Below are positions 1-9,976 of a stretch of DNA of 64,000 bases, piece after piece. The notes beneath the pieces are model-generated. The model was given only the letters and a program-made list of their open reading frames with translations, did not search any database and was not told where the DNA came from. Positions within the stretch are counted from its first letter, which is position 1, and each line of letters starts with the position of its first letter. Source of the stretch: Caldichromatium japonicum (lineage in GTDB: Bacteria > Pseudomonadota > Gammaproteobacteria > Chromatiales > Chromatiaceae); NCBI RefSeq assembly GCF_011290485.1, contig NZ_CP048029.1:2676501-2740500 (forward strand). The letters are read 5' to 3'. The translations under genes and the position numbers were made by a program.

Positions 1-658
1 GGTCGCCTCGCGCTCGGTCGAGGTCGCCGGGCGCGGCGCCCAAACGGTGCGCGACACCATTCAGGGGATGGATGCCATCCGCGAACAGATCCAGGAGACC
101 GCCAAACGCATCAAGCGCCTGGGTGAGTCCTCGCAAGAGATCGGCGAGATCGTCGAGCTCATCGACGACATCGCCGACCAGACCAACATCCTGGCGCTCA
201 ACGCCGCCATGCAGGCGGCCATGGCCGGTGAGGCCGGGCGCGGCTTTGCCGTGGTCGCCGACGAGGTTCAACGGCTGGCCGAGCGCTCGCGCAACGCTAC
301 CAAACAGATCGAGGTCCTGGTGCGCACCATCCAGGCCGACACCAATGAGGCAGTGAGCTCGATGGAGGCCAGTACCGCCGGCGTGGTCGAGGGCGCAAAC
401 CTGGCCGAGAACGCCGGCGAGGCCCTGCGCGAGATCGAAAACGTCTCAGCCTATATCGCTGAGCTGACCAAACGCATCGCCGAGTCCTCGCAACGCCAGT
501 CGCGCCAGTCGGCTGAGATCAACGAGATGGTCCAATCGATCCGTGCGATCACCGAGGAAAACACCGATGGCACCCGCGATGCAGCCGAGTCGGTCGAGGT
601 CTTGGCCGATCTCGCCGACGAGTTACAAAAATCGGTGGCCGGCTTCCGGTTGCCTTAG
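1..658 (+). CDS. pilJ: PilJ-type chemoreceptor, C-terminal part (cut by window edge)
   Basis: This is the signalling half of a methyl-accepting chemotaxis protein that feeds the type IV pilus (Chp) system. The frame is open from base 2, so the start lies outside the window. The visible part is the coiled-coil hairpin. Its tip motif [20 protein letters not shown] has the '[11 protein letters not shown]' form that I associate with PilJ rather than with flagellar chemoreceptors, where the form is AARAGE. It ends GFRLP without a CheR/CheB tether pentapeptide. It lies 214 bases upstream of chpA on the same strand, the usual pilJ-chpA order. The family assignment is firm. The symbol rests on the motif and on context. 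Confidence 0.85.
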   Translation, partial: VASRSVEVAGRGAQTVRDTIQGMDAIREQIQETAKRIKRLGESSQEIGEIVELIDDIADQTNILALNAAMQAAMAGEAGRGFAVVADEVQRLAERSRNATKQIEVLVRTIQADTNEAVSSMEASTAGVVEGANLAENAGEALREIENVSAYIAELTKRIAESSQRQSRQSAEINEMVQSIRAITEENTDGTRDAAESVEVLADLADELQKSVAGFRLP

Positions 659-872
659 GTCGGGGGGCCAGGTCAACCCCTCCCAGGCAGGCGGGCCAGG
701 ACGCACCTTCTACCCTTGTCGGCATCAGGTCGGCTATCGGGTTGGCCAAGGCTAGCGTCCACAGCGGATGGTCGCGGTTTATTTTGATCCTAGATTCCGA
801 TCCGCGCTGAGATGACGGGTTTGCGGCACAATCCAATGACCGGCACCAGCTGGATGAGATCGAGGTGGGACA

Positions 873-3800
873 ATGGCGGATAAACAGGTCATCGGTGGAC
901 TGAAATGGGTCAAACACGAAATCCGGGCAACCCTCCAGCCCGTCCGCGAGCTCGCCTGCGGCGAAGCGAAGCCGGAGAACCAGTTGGGGACTGTGCTCAA
1001 AGCGCTCGAACAGGTCCAAGGCGTGCTCTTGGCCTTAAATCTGTACACCCCGGCACGCCTGGTCGAAGAGATCCAGCATCTGGTCGAGCGTCTCGGCGAG
1101 AGCGGGTCTGAGCCCCAGGATCAGACCCTGGCGGTCATCGGTCAGGCCCTTGACCAACTCAACAATCATCTCGATCGCCTGGACGCCGGTTTCGAAGAGC
1201 CGCCCTTATCGCTATGGTCGATCATCAATGCCCTGCGCACGGCGCGCGATCAGCTCCCCCTGACCCACTCCGAGCTCCTGAGCTTCGCCCTGCTCGATCG
1301 CACCGAGGACTCGCAATGGATCCCCGAGGAACTGGACATCCTCGCTGAGGTAATCCGGCAGGTCCGCCCGCAGTTCCACCGCCATCTCGTCGAATGGTAT
1401 CGCGGCGATACCCAGGGTCTTGCCCATCTCGAAAGTCTCTTTCACCAGCTCAAGGATTATCTAAGGGAGGGATTGCTGGCCGATCTGTTTGCGCTCGCCG
1501 AGCGCTTTGCCCAGCTCCAGGGCATGGGCCAGATCGAGATCACGGCACAGACCCGCACCCTGATGGGCCATCTGGACTGGATATTCAAACCCCTCACCCA
1601 GCACCCACCGGTTTGGCCCGAGATCGATGCCAGGGCACTGATCAACAAGCTCCTCGAATACCTGGACAGCGCGGGGGTCGAGGAAGCGGCGCTCGCAAAA
1701 ATTCGGCTGCGCTATGCCCCAACGCCGCCGGCAGCCCAGGCAGCAGCCATCCAGGGCAGCCTGGGTGATGATCCCGCCTTGGTCCAGCTCGCATCAGCAT
1801 GTATCGCTGAACTAGACGAGATCAAAGGGATCTTTGATGGATTTGCAACTGCCAAACAGATCGATCGTGAGGCGATCCGGACATTCAGCGACCGGTTGCG
1901 CCGGCTCGCCGCGCGCTTGGACGATGTCGAGATCGGCCATCTGCCAGCCCGTTTGCGGGCCCTGGCCGAGCAATTCCAGGCGCTCGATCTCAATAGCCTT
2001 ACCGAGGGCCCCGAACGGCTCGAATCCTATGCGATGGAGCTCCTGGGGATCGAATCGGTCTTGCTCGCCCTGGCCAGCCAGCGCGAGTTTGCAACCGCCA
2101 ACGTCATCGCCCCTGATCTTGATCTCACCGACCTGACCGCCGCCGCCCTGCGCGAGGCGAGCTATGAACTCTTGCGGGTCAAGGAGGCCGTCGAGGAATG
2201 GCAACGCACACCCCAGGCAGTCGAGCGCCTGAGCGAGGTGCCCCGGCATCTCGCCAATGTCGCCGGCGCCTTGCGTATCCTGAGCGAAAACCCCGCCGCC
2301 GAGCTTGCCGAGCTCGTCGGCAGCCTGGTCCAGGCCGCCTATCTCCAGCGCCAGTTTCCACCCACGGCCAATCAGTTCGAGCCTCTCGCCGAGGCCATCG
2401 CCGGACTTGAGCTCTATATCGGCCATCTCCAAGAGCCCATGCCGCTCGGCGAGACCCTGATCGACCGCGCTAGGCGCGCCATCTCGGCGCTTCAGACCGA
2501 GATCGGTCCCTTAACTGAGGGCACCGCCAGCGAGAGTGCGACACCCCAACCGACGGCTTCACCCGAGCTGGTCTTGCCGCCGCTCGAGCTCGTGGAGGAC
2601 GAGGGACCGGGGGCCGAGTTGACACCGCTCGAGCCCAAACCCGCGCAAGAAGCGCAGGAAGAAGAATCCGACGAAGGCGAGACCGGCTTCATCGAGATTT
2701 TTCGCGAGGAAGCAGGCGAGGAGATCGCCAAGGCCAGGGACTATCTGGCGCGCTTGCAGGCCAACCCCACGGATACCGAGGCGCGGGATGAACTGCGCCG
2801 CTGTTTCCACACCCTCAAGGGCAGCGGACGGCTGGTAGGGGCGCTTCAGGTTGGCGACTTTGCCCAGGCGATGGAGTTCTTGCTCAACCGCCTGATCGAA
2901 CTCCAACTGCCCCCTTCCCCCGAGGTCCTGGACTGTCTCGTCGAGGCGGTGCGCGTCCTACCCGCTCTGGTCGAGGCCGACACCAGCGGGCAAACGTTTG
3001 CCACCGAGCCCTACATCGACCGCGCGACCCAGTTGCGTGCAACGGCCGGACAGCCGGCGAGTCCCATCCTGGAAGAGAAAGCGAGCGGTGCGCTATCGAT
3101 CAGGGCCGAGGAGGTACTCATCGCGCCGGAGACCGAGGCGACGCCAGAGATGTCTCCGCCGGTCGAGGTGCCTGTCCAGATCCCTGTTACTGATCGAGAG
3201 GGCCTCTTTGCCGCCGATGCTGAGCTGTTGGCGATCTTTCGCACTGAGGCTGAGGGGCATTTGGACGTCTTGCGGCTGTTCGTCGCGGGCGGGATGTCGG
3301 CGCTCCCCGGCGGCAGCGAGGCCCTGATCCGGGCGCTGCATACCCTCACCGGCAGCGCGCGGATGTCGGGTGTCGAATCCATTGCCCGTGTGACCCGGGC
3401 CCTAGAGGAACAGGTCAGGGCGGCAATCGCCCAGGGTCTGGCACTGAGCCAGCCGCTTCTCGACTGTTTCGGTCCCGCCGTTGCTGCCATCGAGCAGCGG
3501 CTAGCGGAGCTCCCTGAAACAGGCGCAGGCGCAGACGCCCTGGCCGAGGTCTTGGCCAAGATCACTGCCCATCCCCCCCTATCTCAGGTGCCCGCCCCCT
3601 CCAGCGCAACCATACCCACCCCCGAGCTGGAGCCAGCCGCCGAGCTGTCTCTCCCCGCTCTTGCTGAAGAAGAGATGGTATCTGAAGGCGATGCGAGCTC
3701 CCCCACCGAGCTGCTCGTCGAGGAGAGCCTGCCTGAACTGGCCATTGAGTTTGAAACGCCGGCACTTGTCACCCCGATCGAGGCGGCCCCAGAGACGATC

Positions 3801-6371
3801 CCAGGTCCTGCCCCTCAGGTAGCACAGATACCACAGCCCGAGATCGAGCCTGCCCCCGAGATGCCTACGCCAGTCGAGACGGCTGCGCCCGAGGGCGAGG
3901 TGCTGCCGGTCTCCACGGGCGAACCCAAGGCCATACCCGAGACCGCGCCCCCTGCCGCCCCAAGCGCGGTCCAGGCACCAGAACCCCTACCTCAAGCCGC
4001 CCCCCCCGCGCCGCCGGTCAGCGAATCCCAACCCGATCCCGAGCTAGTCGGGGTCTTCTTGGAGGAAGCGCGCGACCTCTTGGACAAACTCGACCAGCAA
4101 TTCCGCGGCTGGCTGCTCAACCCAAAGGAGCGCACCGCCCTGGCGGGGATCAATCGCCTGCTCCACACCCTCAAGGGTGGGGCACGGCTGGCGGGCTTGA
4201 TGATGATCGGCAATCTGGCGCATGCCCTGGAGACACGCCTGAAGGCGATCGACGTAGACCCCGCCAATCTCAACGACCTCACCTTGGAAACCGCCCAGCG
4301 CGCGGTCGATATGCTGGCGCTCCAGGTCGATGCCGTCGAACAAGGGTCAGCGATCCCCCAGGTCGCCGAGCTGATCGCCGAACTGTCAGGTGCACCGGTG
4401 CAGGCGCCGGTCAGCACAGCCCCGTCGGCCCTCCAGACCATGGGTGCGCCGGATACAGCCACGCCGGCCCAGACCCGGCCCCTCCCCGAGACGGCACCTG
4501 GACGCGAGGCCGGCGCACCCGTCGAGGCCGTCCCGCAGATCCGGGTGCGCGCCGATCTACTCAACCGCCTGGTCAACCAGGCCGGCGAGGTCAGCATCTA
4601 TCGCAGCCGTTTGAGCCAGCGCAACAGCCAACTGGGCTTTAGCCTCTTCGAGCTCGATCAGACCGTGATCCGGCTGCGCGAGCAGCTGCGCCAGCTCGAG
4701 ATCGAGACCCAGGTCCAGATCCGTTACCGGATCGAACGCGACCGCGAGAACGCCGAACCGAGCCTAACCGCCGCTGACTATGACCAACAGTTCGACCCGC
4801 TCGAGTTCGACCGTTTCTCCCGCCTGCAAGAGCTCTCGGGTTTCCTCGCCGAGACCATCAACGACCTGGTCAGCGTCAAAGAGATCCTGGGGACCTATCA
4901 GCGCGAGATCACCGACCTGCTGAATCAACAGGCCCGCCTAGCCGATGACCTCCAGGATGGATTATTGCGCACCCGCATGGTGCCCTTCGTCCAGGTCGTT
5001 CCCCGCTTACAGCGCCTTGTCCGCCAGACCGCTGATACCCTCGGCAAATCAGCGCGCTTAGAGATCTTCGGCCCTGAGGTCGAGCTAGACCGCACCATCC
5101 TCGACCGCTTGGTCGCACCGCTCGAACACCTGTTGCGCAACGCCGTAGACCACGGCATCGAGGACACCAAGACGCGGGTAACGCGCGGCAAGCCGGTCAC
5201 CGGCCTGGTGACCCTGGCGCTCAGGCGCGAAGGCAATGATGTCGTGATCAGCTTGAGCGACGACGGGCGCGGCCTGGATCTTGAGGCTATCCGCCAACAG
5301 GCGATCCGCCGCGGTCTGATGACCCCCGACTCCAAGCTCCCCGATGAGGCCATCCTGCAATTTATCATGGAGCCTGGCTTTACTACCTCGGGCAAGGTCA
5401 CCCAGATCTCGGGGCGTGGGGTGGGCCTCGATGTCGTCGCCTCCGAGATCAAGGCGGCCAATGGCACCTTGCAGATCGAATCCATCCCCGGCAAGGGGGC
5501 ACGTTTCACCATCCGCCTGCCCTTGACCCTCGCCCTGATCGATGCCTTTTTGGTCACGGTCGGCGAGACCGTCTATGCCGTTCCCCATAGCACGGTCGAA
5601 AGCGTCGGACGGATCAACCGCGATGAGCTCCTGGCCATCTATGCCGAGCCGACCAAGACCTATACCGTGCGTGGCCAGCATTACCGGATAGCCTATCTGG
5701 GCCAGGCGCTGGAACCCGGCTCAGCCGATCCCGATCTGGGTGAGCGGCGCTGGCTACCCCTCCTGCTGGCGCGGATCGGCGACCAGTGCGTCGCCCTTCA
5801 AGCCGATAGCATGCTCGAAAGCCAGCGCATTCTGGTCAAGCCCTTAGGCCCCCAATTGGCCGGCGTGCGCTGGCTCTCCGGCGGGACCATCCTACCCGAT
5901 GGACGGGTGGCGCTGATCCTCGATGCCCTGGCCTTAGTCCGCTCGGGCGCCATCCGCGAGCAAACGCCGGTACGCAATGTCCCCGAGCCGACCGCCGCCA
6001 AGATCTGCGTCCTGGTGGTGGACGACTCGCTCACCGTGCGCCGGGTCACCAGCCGGCTCCTCAAACGGCAGAACATGGAGGTCATAACCGCGAAAGACGG
6101 GGTCGAGGCCCTGACCCTGCTCGATGAACGCCTGCCGGATGTCGTACTGCTCGACGTCGAGATGCCGCGCATGGACGGCTATGAATTGACCCGCCATATC
6201 CGCCGCTCGGAGCGACTCAAACAGCTGCCGATCATCATGATCACCTCGCGCACTGGCACCAAGCATCGCGAATACGCCGCCCAGCTCGGGGTCGATCGCT
6301 ATCTCGGCAAGCCCTATCAGGAGGCAGAGCTATTGGCTGAGATCGAGGCGGCGGTTAAGGGCAGGCATTGA
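873..6371 (+). CDS. chpA: ChpA/PilL-type hybrid chemotaxis histidine kinase (1832 aa)
   Basis: This cytoplasmic multi-domain CheA-like kinase controls twitching motility and surface sensing downstream of PilJ. The start ATG follows GAGGTGGGAC. The first 600 or so residues are helical and degenerate Hpt-like. Three clear Hpt phosphorylation sites follow: HTLKGSGR at H646, HTLTGSAR at H823 and HTLKGGAR at H1098. They are separated by long Pro/Glu/Ala-rich linkers. Next come a CheA dimerisation segment (near RLVNQAGEVS), a HATPase domain with N-box EHLLRNAVDHGIE near 1417, a CheW-like domain and a C-terminal receiver with DVVLLDVEMPRMDG (D1761). There are no membrane segments. Pseudomonas ChpA is larger, so fewer phosphotransfer domains are recognisable here. 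Whether the N-terminal repeats keep phosphorylatable residues cannot be told by eye. Confidence 0.93.
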   Translation: MADKQVIGGLKWVKHEIRATLQPVRELACGEAKPENQLGTVLKALEQVQGVLLALNLYTPARLVEEIQHLVERLGESGSEPQDQTLAVIGQALDQLNNHLDRLDAGFEEPPLSLWSIINALRTARDQLPLTHSELLSFALLDRTEDSQWIPEELDILAEVIRQVRPQFHRHLVEWYRGDTQGLAHLESLFHQLKDYLREGLLADLFALAERFAQLQGMGQIEITAQTRTLMGHLDWIFKPLTQHPPVWPEIDARALINKLLEYLDSAGVEEAALAKIRLRYAPTPPAAQAAAIQGSLGDDPALVQLASACIAELDEIKGIFDGFATAKQIDREAIRTFSDRLRRLAARLDDVEIGHLPARLRALAEQFQALDLNSLTEGPERLESYAMELLGIESVLLALASQREFATANVIAPDLDLTDLTAAALREASYELLRVKEAVEEWQRTPQAVERLSEVPRHLANVAGALRILSENPAAELAELVGSLVQAAYLQRQFPPTANQFEPLAEAIAGLELYIGHLQEPMPLGETLIDRARRAISALQTEIGPLTEGTASESATPQPTASPELVLPPLELVEDEGPGAELTPLEPKPAQEAQEEESDEGETGFIEIFREEAGEEIAKARDYLARLQANPTDTEARDELRRCFHTLKGSGRLVGALQVGDFAQAMEFLLNRLIELQLPPSPEVLDCLVEAVRVLPALVEADTSGQTFATEPYIDRATQLRATAGQPASPILEEKASGALSIRAEEVLIAPETEATPEMSPPVEVPVQIPVTDREGLFAADAELLAIFRTEAEGHLDVLRLFVAGGMSALPGGSEALIRALHTLTGSARMSGVESIARVTRALEEQVRAAIAQGLALSQPLLDCFGPAVAAIEQRLAELPETGAGADALAEVLAKITAHPPLSQVPAPSSATIPTPELEPAAELSLPALAEEEMVSEGDASSPTELLVEESLPELAIEFETPALVTPIEAAPETIPGPAPQVAQIPQPEIEPAPEMPTPVETAAPEGEVLPVSTGEPKAIPETAPPAAPSAVQAPEPLPQAAPPAPPVSESQPDPELVGVFLEEARDLLDKLDQQFRGWLLNPKERTALAGINRLLHTLKGGARLAGLMMIGNLAHALETRLKAIDVDPANLNDLTLETAQRAVDMLALQVDAVEQGSAIPQVAELIAELSGAPVQAPVSTAPSALQTMGAPDTATPAQTRPLPETAPGREAGAPVEAVPQIRVRADLLNRLVNQAGEVSIYRSRLSQRNSQLGFSLFELDQTVIRLREQLRQLEIETQVQIRYRIERDRENAEPSLTAADYDQQFDPLEFDRFSRLQELSGFLAETINDLVSVKEILGTYQREITDLLNQQARLADDLQDGLLRTRMVPFVQVVPRLQRLVRQTADTLGKSARLEIFGPEVELDRTILDRLVAPLEHLLRNAVDHGIEDTKTRVTRGKPVTGLVTLALRREGNDVVISLSDDGRGLDLEAIRQQAIRRGLMTPDSKLPDEAILQFIMEPGFTTSGKVTQISGRGVGLDVVASEIKAANGTLQIESIPGKGARFTIRLPLTLALIDAFLVTVGETVYAVPHSTVESVGRINRDELLAIYAEPTKTYTVRGQHYRIAYLGQALEPGSADPDLGERRWLPLLLARIGDQCVALQADSMLESQRILVKPLGPQLAGVRWLSGGTILPDGRVALILDALALVRSGAIREQTPVRNVPEPTAAKICVLVVDDSLTVRRVTSRLLKRQNMEVITAKDGVEALTLLDERLPDVVLLDVEMPRMDGYELTRHIRRSERLKQLPIIMITSRTGTKHREYAAQLGVDRYLGKPYQEAELLAEIEAAVKGRH

Positions 6372-6457
6372 ACAAGCGGGCACTCTCCTGCACAGCGCCC
6401 GCAGATCACTGCAACCAAGTCGCCATCGGCCAGAGACCTCATTCCGGTCTGCCCAAC

Positions 6458-7092
6458 GAAACTGTCGAAAAACCCTTTTTGCCGGGGGTGGAGTGGTTTT
6501 TGGCCGCCTGCGGAGCCCCGTTTCAGGGCGGAAACAGGGCCTGCAAGAGATATTCTTTCCCCCTTTGAGGCTACTTCAGCCCACCAAAAAACGCAGATTT
6601 TACCGATATTGTGCACCAGTGCGTACAATCTCCATTGTACATCCACTTTGGCTTTCGAGCGCAGCGTGAATCGGTTCATGTGTTTGTGAACGCAAATGTT
6701 CGCAAAGACCGGCTCGACCATCGCTAACCGGCGGGCGTAAATCTTTTTGCCCTCTGGACTGTCAATTTTGGCTTTCATCTCGTCGAGCAGATTGGGCGGC
6801 TGCGTGGTCGAAACGGAGAGATAGCGGCGGGAAGCGGAGGGCTTGCTCAGGCAGCGTTCGCGCAGCGGACAGGCGGCGCAGTCTTGGGGGCGGGCGTGGT
6901 AGACGTCGTAGATGCGATAGCGGTTGCGCCGGTTTCGTCGTTGTTGTAGCGCTGGTCGAAGACCGAAAGGTCCATGTGCTTTTCGACCACTTCGTGAATG
7001 GTGTGCTCCAGGCTGCCGGGGAGGATCTGGTTTTCGAGGGAGATGGGCAGCATGACCATCTGGTCGTAGTTGCAGGGTTTGAATTTTGGCAT
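6458..7092 (-). pseudogene. IS1182-type transposase, N- and C-terminal remnants
   Basis: The N-terminal 57 or so residues begin MPKFKPCNYDQMVMLP at 7092 and read as far as NNDETGA. The next sequence, in another frame, encodes the C-terminal zinc-like region with DCAACPLRERC and then MVEPVFANI and RFTLRSKAKVD, which are typical of the end of IS1182/DDE transposases. The catalytic core between them is missing. The end of the gene is uncertain, because the C-terminal frame runs without a stop into the 3' end of chpA. It is clearly dead as a gene. Confidence 0.75.
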
Positions 7093-7158
7093 GGGGTCAC
7101 CTCTGCCAGAGTAAACCCCAATCGTTTAAGGTGGATTCGCCCTTTTTTCGACAGTTTC
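6458..7158 (-). mobile_element. IS1182-family insertion sequence, internally deleted (about 0.7 kb)
   Basis: The two ends carry matching inverted repeats. GAAACTGTCGAAAAA starts at 6458, and its reverse complement ends at 7158. The element is about 700 bp, against roughly 1.6 kb for intact relatives. It therefore lacks most of its transposase and cannot move by itself. The right end lies directly beside the GTT of an attC-like site (7159-7161). No target duplication was confirmed. Confidence 0.7.
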
Positions 7159-7231
<73 letters not shown>

Positions 7232-7240
7232 ATGCCCGTA

Positions 7241-8149
7241 TTATCCATTGCCAAAATAATCCGAATCAATGCGCTTGAACTGATAATTTGTAACAGGAGT
7301 AACGCCCACATCGTAATCTATCATTAACTCGGCCAAACGTTTACCATCAATCAACACAATTTTAGCATCAATACTTGAAACGTAATTAACAGCATCCGCC
7401 GAAAACGAAGACGTTGTAATGAAAATCCCTTTTTTAGCTCGTTTCCCCATGAGCGCGCCGACGAACTTCTGTATCTCTGGTCTCCCAACAACATTATCCC
7501 ATTTCTTGGCTTGTATGTAGATGGTGTCAAGCCCTAACCTGTCTTCATGAATAATTCCGTCAATTCCTTCGTCGCCCACTTGGCCAACTGCCCTTGCCGC
7601 ATCACGGCGAGAACCACCATATCCCATCTTGACAAGGAGTTCAACAACAAGACGTTCAAAAAAAGAGGGCGTACTCTGCTTTACCATTCCCAACAATTCC
7701 TGAGCCAAACCATCTCGTATCTCTTCGCATGCATCCTCAAGAATTTCTTCTGGTGTTCTCTTGCTGACCTCTGTGGTGGTTTCTCTGGGTTTGCGTCGTC
7801 CGCTTTCGCGTTCTCGAAATTCAATATATTCGGGGAATTGCTCAAGAAATTTCATATCAATCCGAGACGGATTGCGTGCGAGTACCTATCTGCCGCGCTC
7901 TGTTATCCTGTAATATGAGCGACGTGACATCTCAAGAAATCCTGCTTTGGTTAAATACGTTCTCGCCCAGCCAACTCGATTGTAGAAGATCGTTTGTTTA
8001 CCGCTTGGCAAGAGTTTATTCAGTTCTTTTTCAGTAAGAGAGAACTTTTCAGCAAGAATATCCAATAGTTCCTGAGTGGAATGCTCCTGACCGTCGCTAA
8101 AGCATTGCAACAGCGGAAGCATAATTGTCTGGAAGTCGGGAATGGACAT
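7241..8149 (-). pseudogene. mrr: Mrr-type restriction endonuclease, interrupted by an in-frame amber codon
   Basis: Mrr is a type IV restriction enzyme that cuts modified DNA. Codons 1-87 (8149-7889) encode the Mrr N-terminal winged-helix domain. A TAG at 7886-7888 (codon 88) interrupts the frame. The same frame then continues VLARNPSRID and encodes the whole catalytic domain, including GDEGIDG and IQAKKW of the PD-(D/E)xK fold, to DYFGNG. Read-through would give about 302 residues, close to the 304 of Escherichia coli Mrr. Related proteins have a residue such as Gln here, so a CAG-to-TAG change is the simplest explanation. Restart at the internal ATG at 7855 could make a catalytic domain alone. 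The gene is visibly more AT-rich than its neighbours and sits between mobile elements, so it was probably acquired. Confidence 0.8.
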
Positions 8150-8174
8150 ATTATCCTCAACAGTTGCTCGGGCT

Positions 8175-8181
8175 GGCTAAC
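8175..8181 (-). other. GTTAGCC, possible cassette boundary upstream of mrr
   Basis: This heptamer on the minus strand resembles the GTTRRRY core of integron recombination sites. It lies 25 bases before the mrr start. It pairs exactly with GGCTAAC of the site at 7225-7231. No complete attC could be drawn on its far side. Confidence 0.35.
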
Positions 8182-8512
8182 GGTTGGTTTCAGCGGCAGC
8201 GGCGGGTCGGGCAAGACACCTTTGCCTAAAAACTACTCGGCTGGCTCGCGGCGCGTATCCGAAACGGCATAGCCGTCGCACAGCATTCCCGAAGGGCGCT
8301 GAACGCACGCGCCCACAACCGGCCCCGCAGTCAGGCTGCTTAGATCATAAGGGCGCATTCAGCAGGTCATTGGCTTCGTCTCGCAGGGCATACGCCACGC
8401 ATAATCTCAGCGTAGATTCCGCCTGGATGTCTTCCCGCGACAATGGCGCAGGCATCACATGCAAGATGATGAGGTTCAAGATGCTTGATTGCTGAACCGT
8501 CTTGGTCTTTTC
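8182..8512. other. Gap between mrr and IS630 copy 1, with a possible gene-end remnant
   Basis: About 330 bases with no intact gene. On the minus strand a frame beginning inside the IS630 copy reads LSREDIQAESTLRLCVAYAL and ends in NAPL-stop near 8350. It looks like the C-terminus of an unrecognised protein cut by the insertion. The rest is GC-rich sequence without a convincing frame. Confidence 0.3.
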
Positions 8513-9118
8513 TTGACAAGAAACACATGCTTTTGAAATTGAGTGAGCTGTCCAGATGTCGTGGGCATGGAAAGACGAGACATGAGATTGCTGTCGTTTG
8601 CGGCGCGCGAAGAGCGGCGGCGTCAGGTGGTGAGTTTGCGCCGGCGGGCAAGACGTCCGAGATTCGCGTCACGCACCGTCGCGAAGGCCTGTCGGTGATC
8701 TCGACGCTGACCAACCGCGGCAAGGTGCCTTGGAAGGCGTTCGCGGGGGCGATGAACGCCGACATCCTGATCGACTTCATGAAGCGGCTGGTCAAGGACG
8801 CCAGGGGCAAGAAGATCTTCCTCATCCTCGACAACCTGCGCGTGCATCACACCAAGCCGGTCAAGGCGTGGCTGGCTGCATGCGCCAATCAAATCGAGGC
8901 CTCCTCCCTCCCCCCCTACAGCCCGGCACTGAACCCCAACGAGATGCTCAAGGCCACCATCACCGCGCAGGCGCCCTCCCGCGCCAAGGGCGATCTCAAG
9001 AAGGCGACCGTCAGCCACCTGCGCCGCCTTCTCAATTCCCCCCAACGCATCATGCGCTACTTCCAGCATCCCAAGCTCCATGATGCCGCGTAATACAAGT
9101 TCATTGGTTTCGGATCAA
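8513..9118 (+). mobile_element. IS630-family derivative, copy 1 (606 bp, internally deleted)
   Basis: It is bounded by the imperfect inverted repeats TTGACAAGAAAC and GTTTCGGATCAA, and TA follows the right end. The transposase start MRLLSFAAREERRR is joined, after a deletion and in another frame, to the C-terminal DDE part (8650-9093). That part keeps LILDNLRVHH (second Asp) and ALNPNE (Glu), but the segment expected to hold the first catalytic Asp is gone. It is non-autonomous. Confidence 0.85.
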
Positions 9119-9235
9119 TAAAATCAAGACTTGCCCCAGCGAAGACGAAAGATAGGCATACAGCTAACCTACAGATATATCTTTGGCCTGGACCCTAATG
9201 GCAAGATAAAGAGGTTTATTTGATTGGGTTATTAT
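9119..9235. other. Short gap before rsmE, nothing recognised
   Basis: About 115 AT-rich bases. No frame, tRNA or strong hairpin was seen. Confidence 0.5.
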
Positions 9236-9967
9236 TCAAGCACCCAGATCACCCCACAGCGCCTGGATCACAGCGATCGCGGCCAAGGGGGCGGTCTCGA
9301 CGCGCAAGATCCGCGGCCCTAGGCGCACCTCGCTAAACCCATAGCGTCTTGCCAGCTCGCGCTCGGCGGGATCAACCCCCCCCTCTGGTCCGATCAACAG
9401 GGTCAGCTCGCCTGCCGGGGCCGGCATCGCGGTCAGCGCTCGTTCGCCTTGGGGATCAAGCAACCAACCGCCTGATCCCTGTTGGGACAGCCAGACATCG
9501 AGCTCGGCCACCGGCTCCAAGACCGGCACGCGACACCGGCCCGATTGCTCGCAAGCGGCGATGATCACCCCCTGCCAGTGCTCCAGGCGTTTTTCCAACC
9601 GACTGCCGGCAAGCTGCACCTGGACGCGCCGGGTCACGAGCGGTCTGATCCGCGTCACCCCCAGCTCCACCGCCTTTTGGATCGCCAAATCCATCCGCTC
9701 GCCGCGCGCGATACCGAGGGCCAGCTGGATGGCAAGCGGCGGCAAGGGCTCGGGCCCGCTGCAGCCCTCGATGCGCACCTGCGCCGCGCCGCGCCCGGCT
9801 TCGAGCAGGCGCGCCGGATACTCATTACCATCGCCGTTGAACAGGATCAGCGGATCGCCGCGCTGCAAGCGCAACACCTGAGCTGCATGCCGCGCCTGCG
9901 CCTCGGGCAGCGGGATCAACGCCCCCGGCGATAGAGGAGCGGCACAATATAGCCGCGGGATACGCAT
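9236..9967 (-). CDS. rsmE: 16S rRNA (uracil-1498-N3)-methyltransferase RsmE
   Basis: RsmE methylates N3 of U1498 in 16S rRNA of the small subunit, using S-adenosylmethionine. The 243-residue length is normal. The N-terminal PUA-like part (ARHAAQVLRLQRGD) and the SPOUT methyltransferase part are present, with QKAVELGVTRI, the knot motif LLIGPEGG and LGPRILRVETAPLAA. It starts 9 bases after the stop of the DUF423 gene, so the two are probably co-transcribed. The identification is secure. Confidence 0.95.
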   Translation of the reverse strand: MRIPRLYCAAPLSPGALIPLPEAQARHAAQVLRLQRGDPLILFNGDGNEYPARLLEAGRGAAQVRIEGCSGPEPLPPLAIQLALGIARGERMDLAIQKAVELGVTRIRPLVTRRVQVQLAGSRLEKRLEHWQGVIIAACEQSGRCRVPVLEPVAELDVWLSQQGSGGWLLDPQGERALTAMPAPAGELTLLIGPEGGVDPAERELARRYGFSEVRLGPRILRVETAPLAAIAVIQALWGDLGA

Positions 9968-9976
9968 CGTGCGCTG

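Noticed and set aside
549-1019. Long minus-strand frame over pilJ end and chpA start
   Set aside because: It is a shadow frame in GC-rich coding DNA, with no ribosome site or family motif, and it overlaps two well supported genes.
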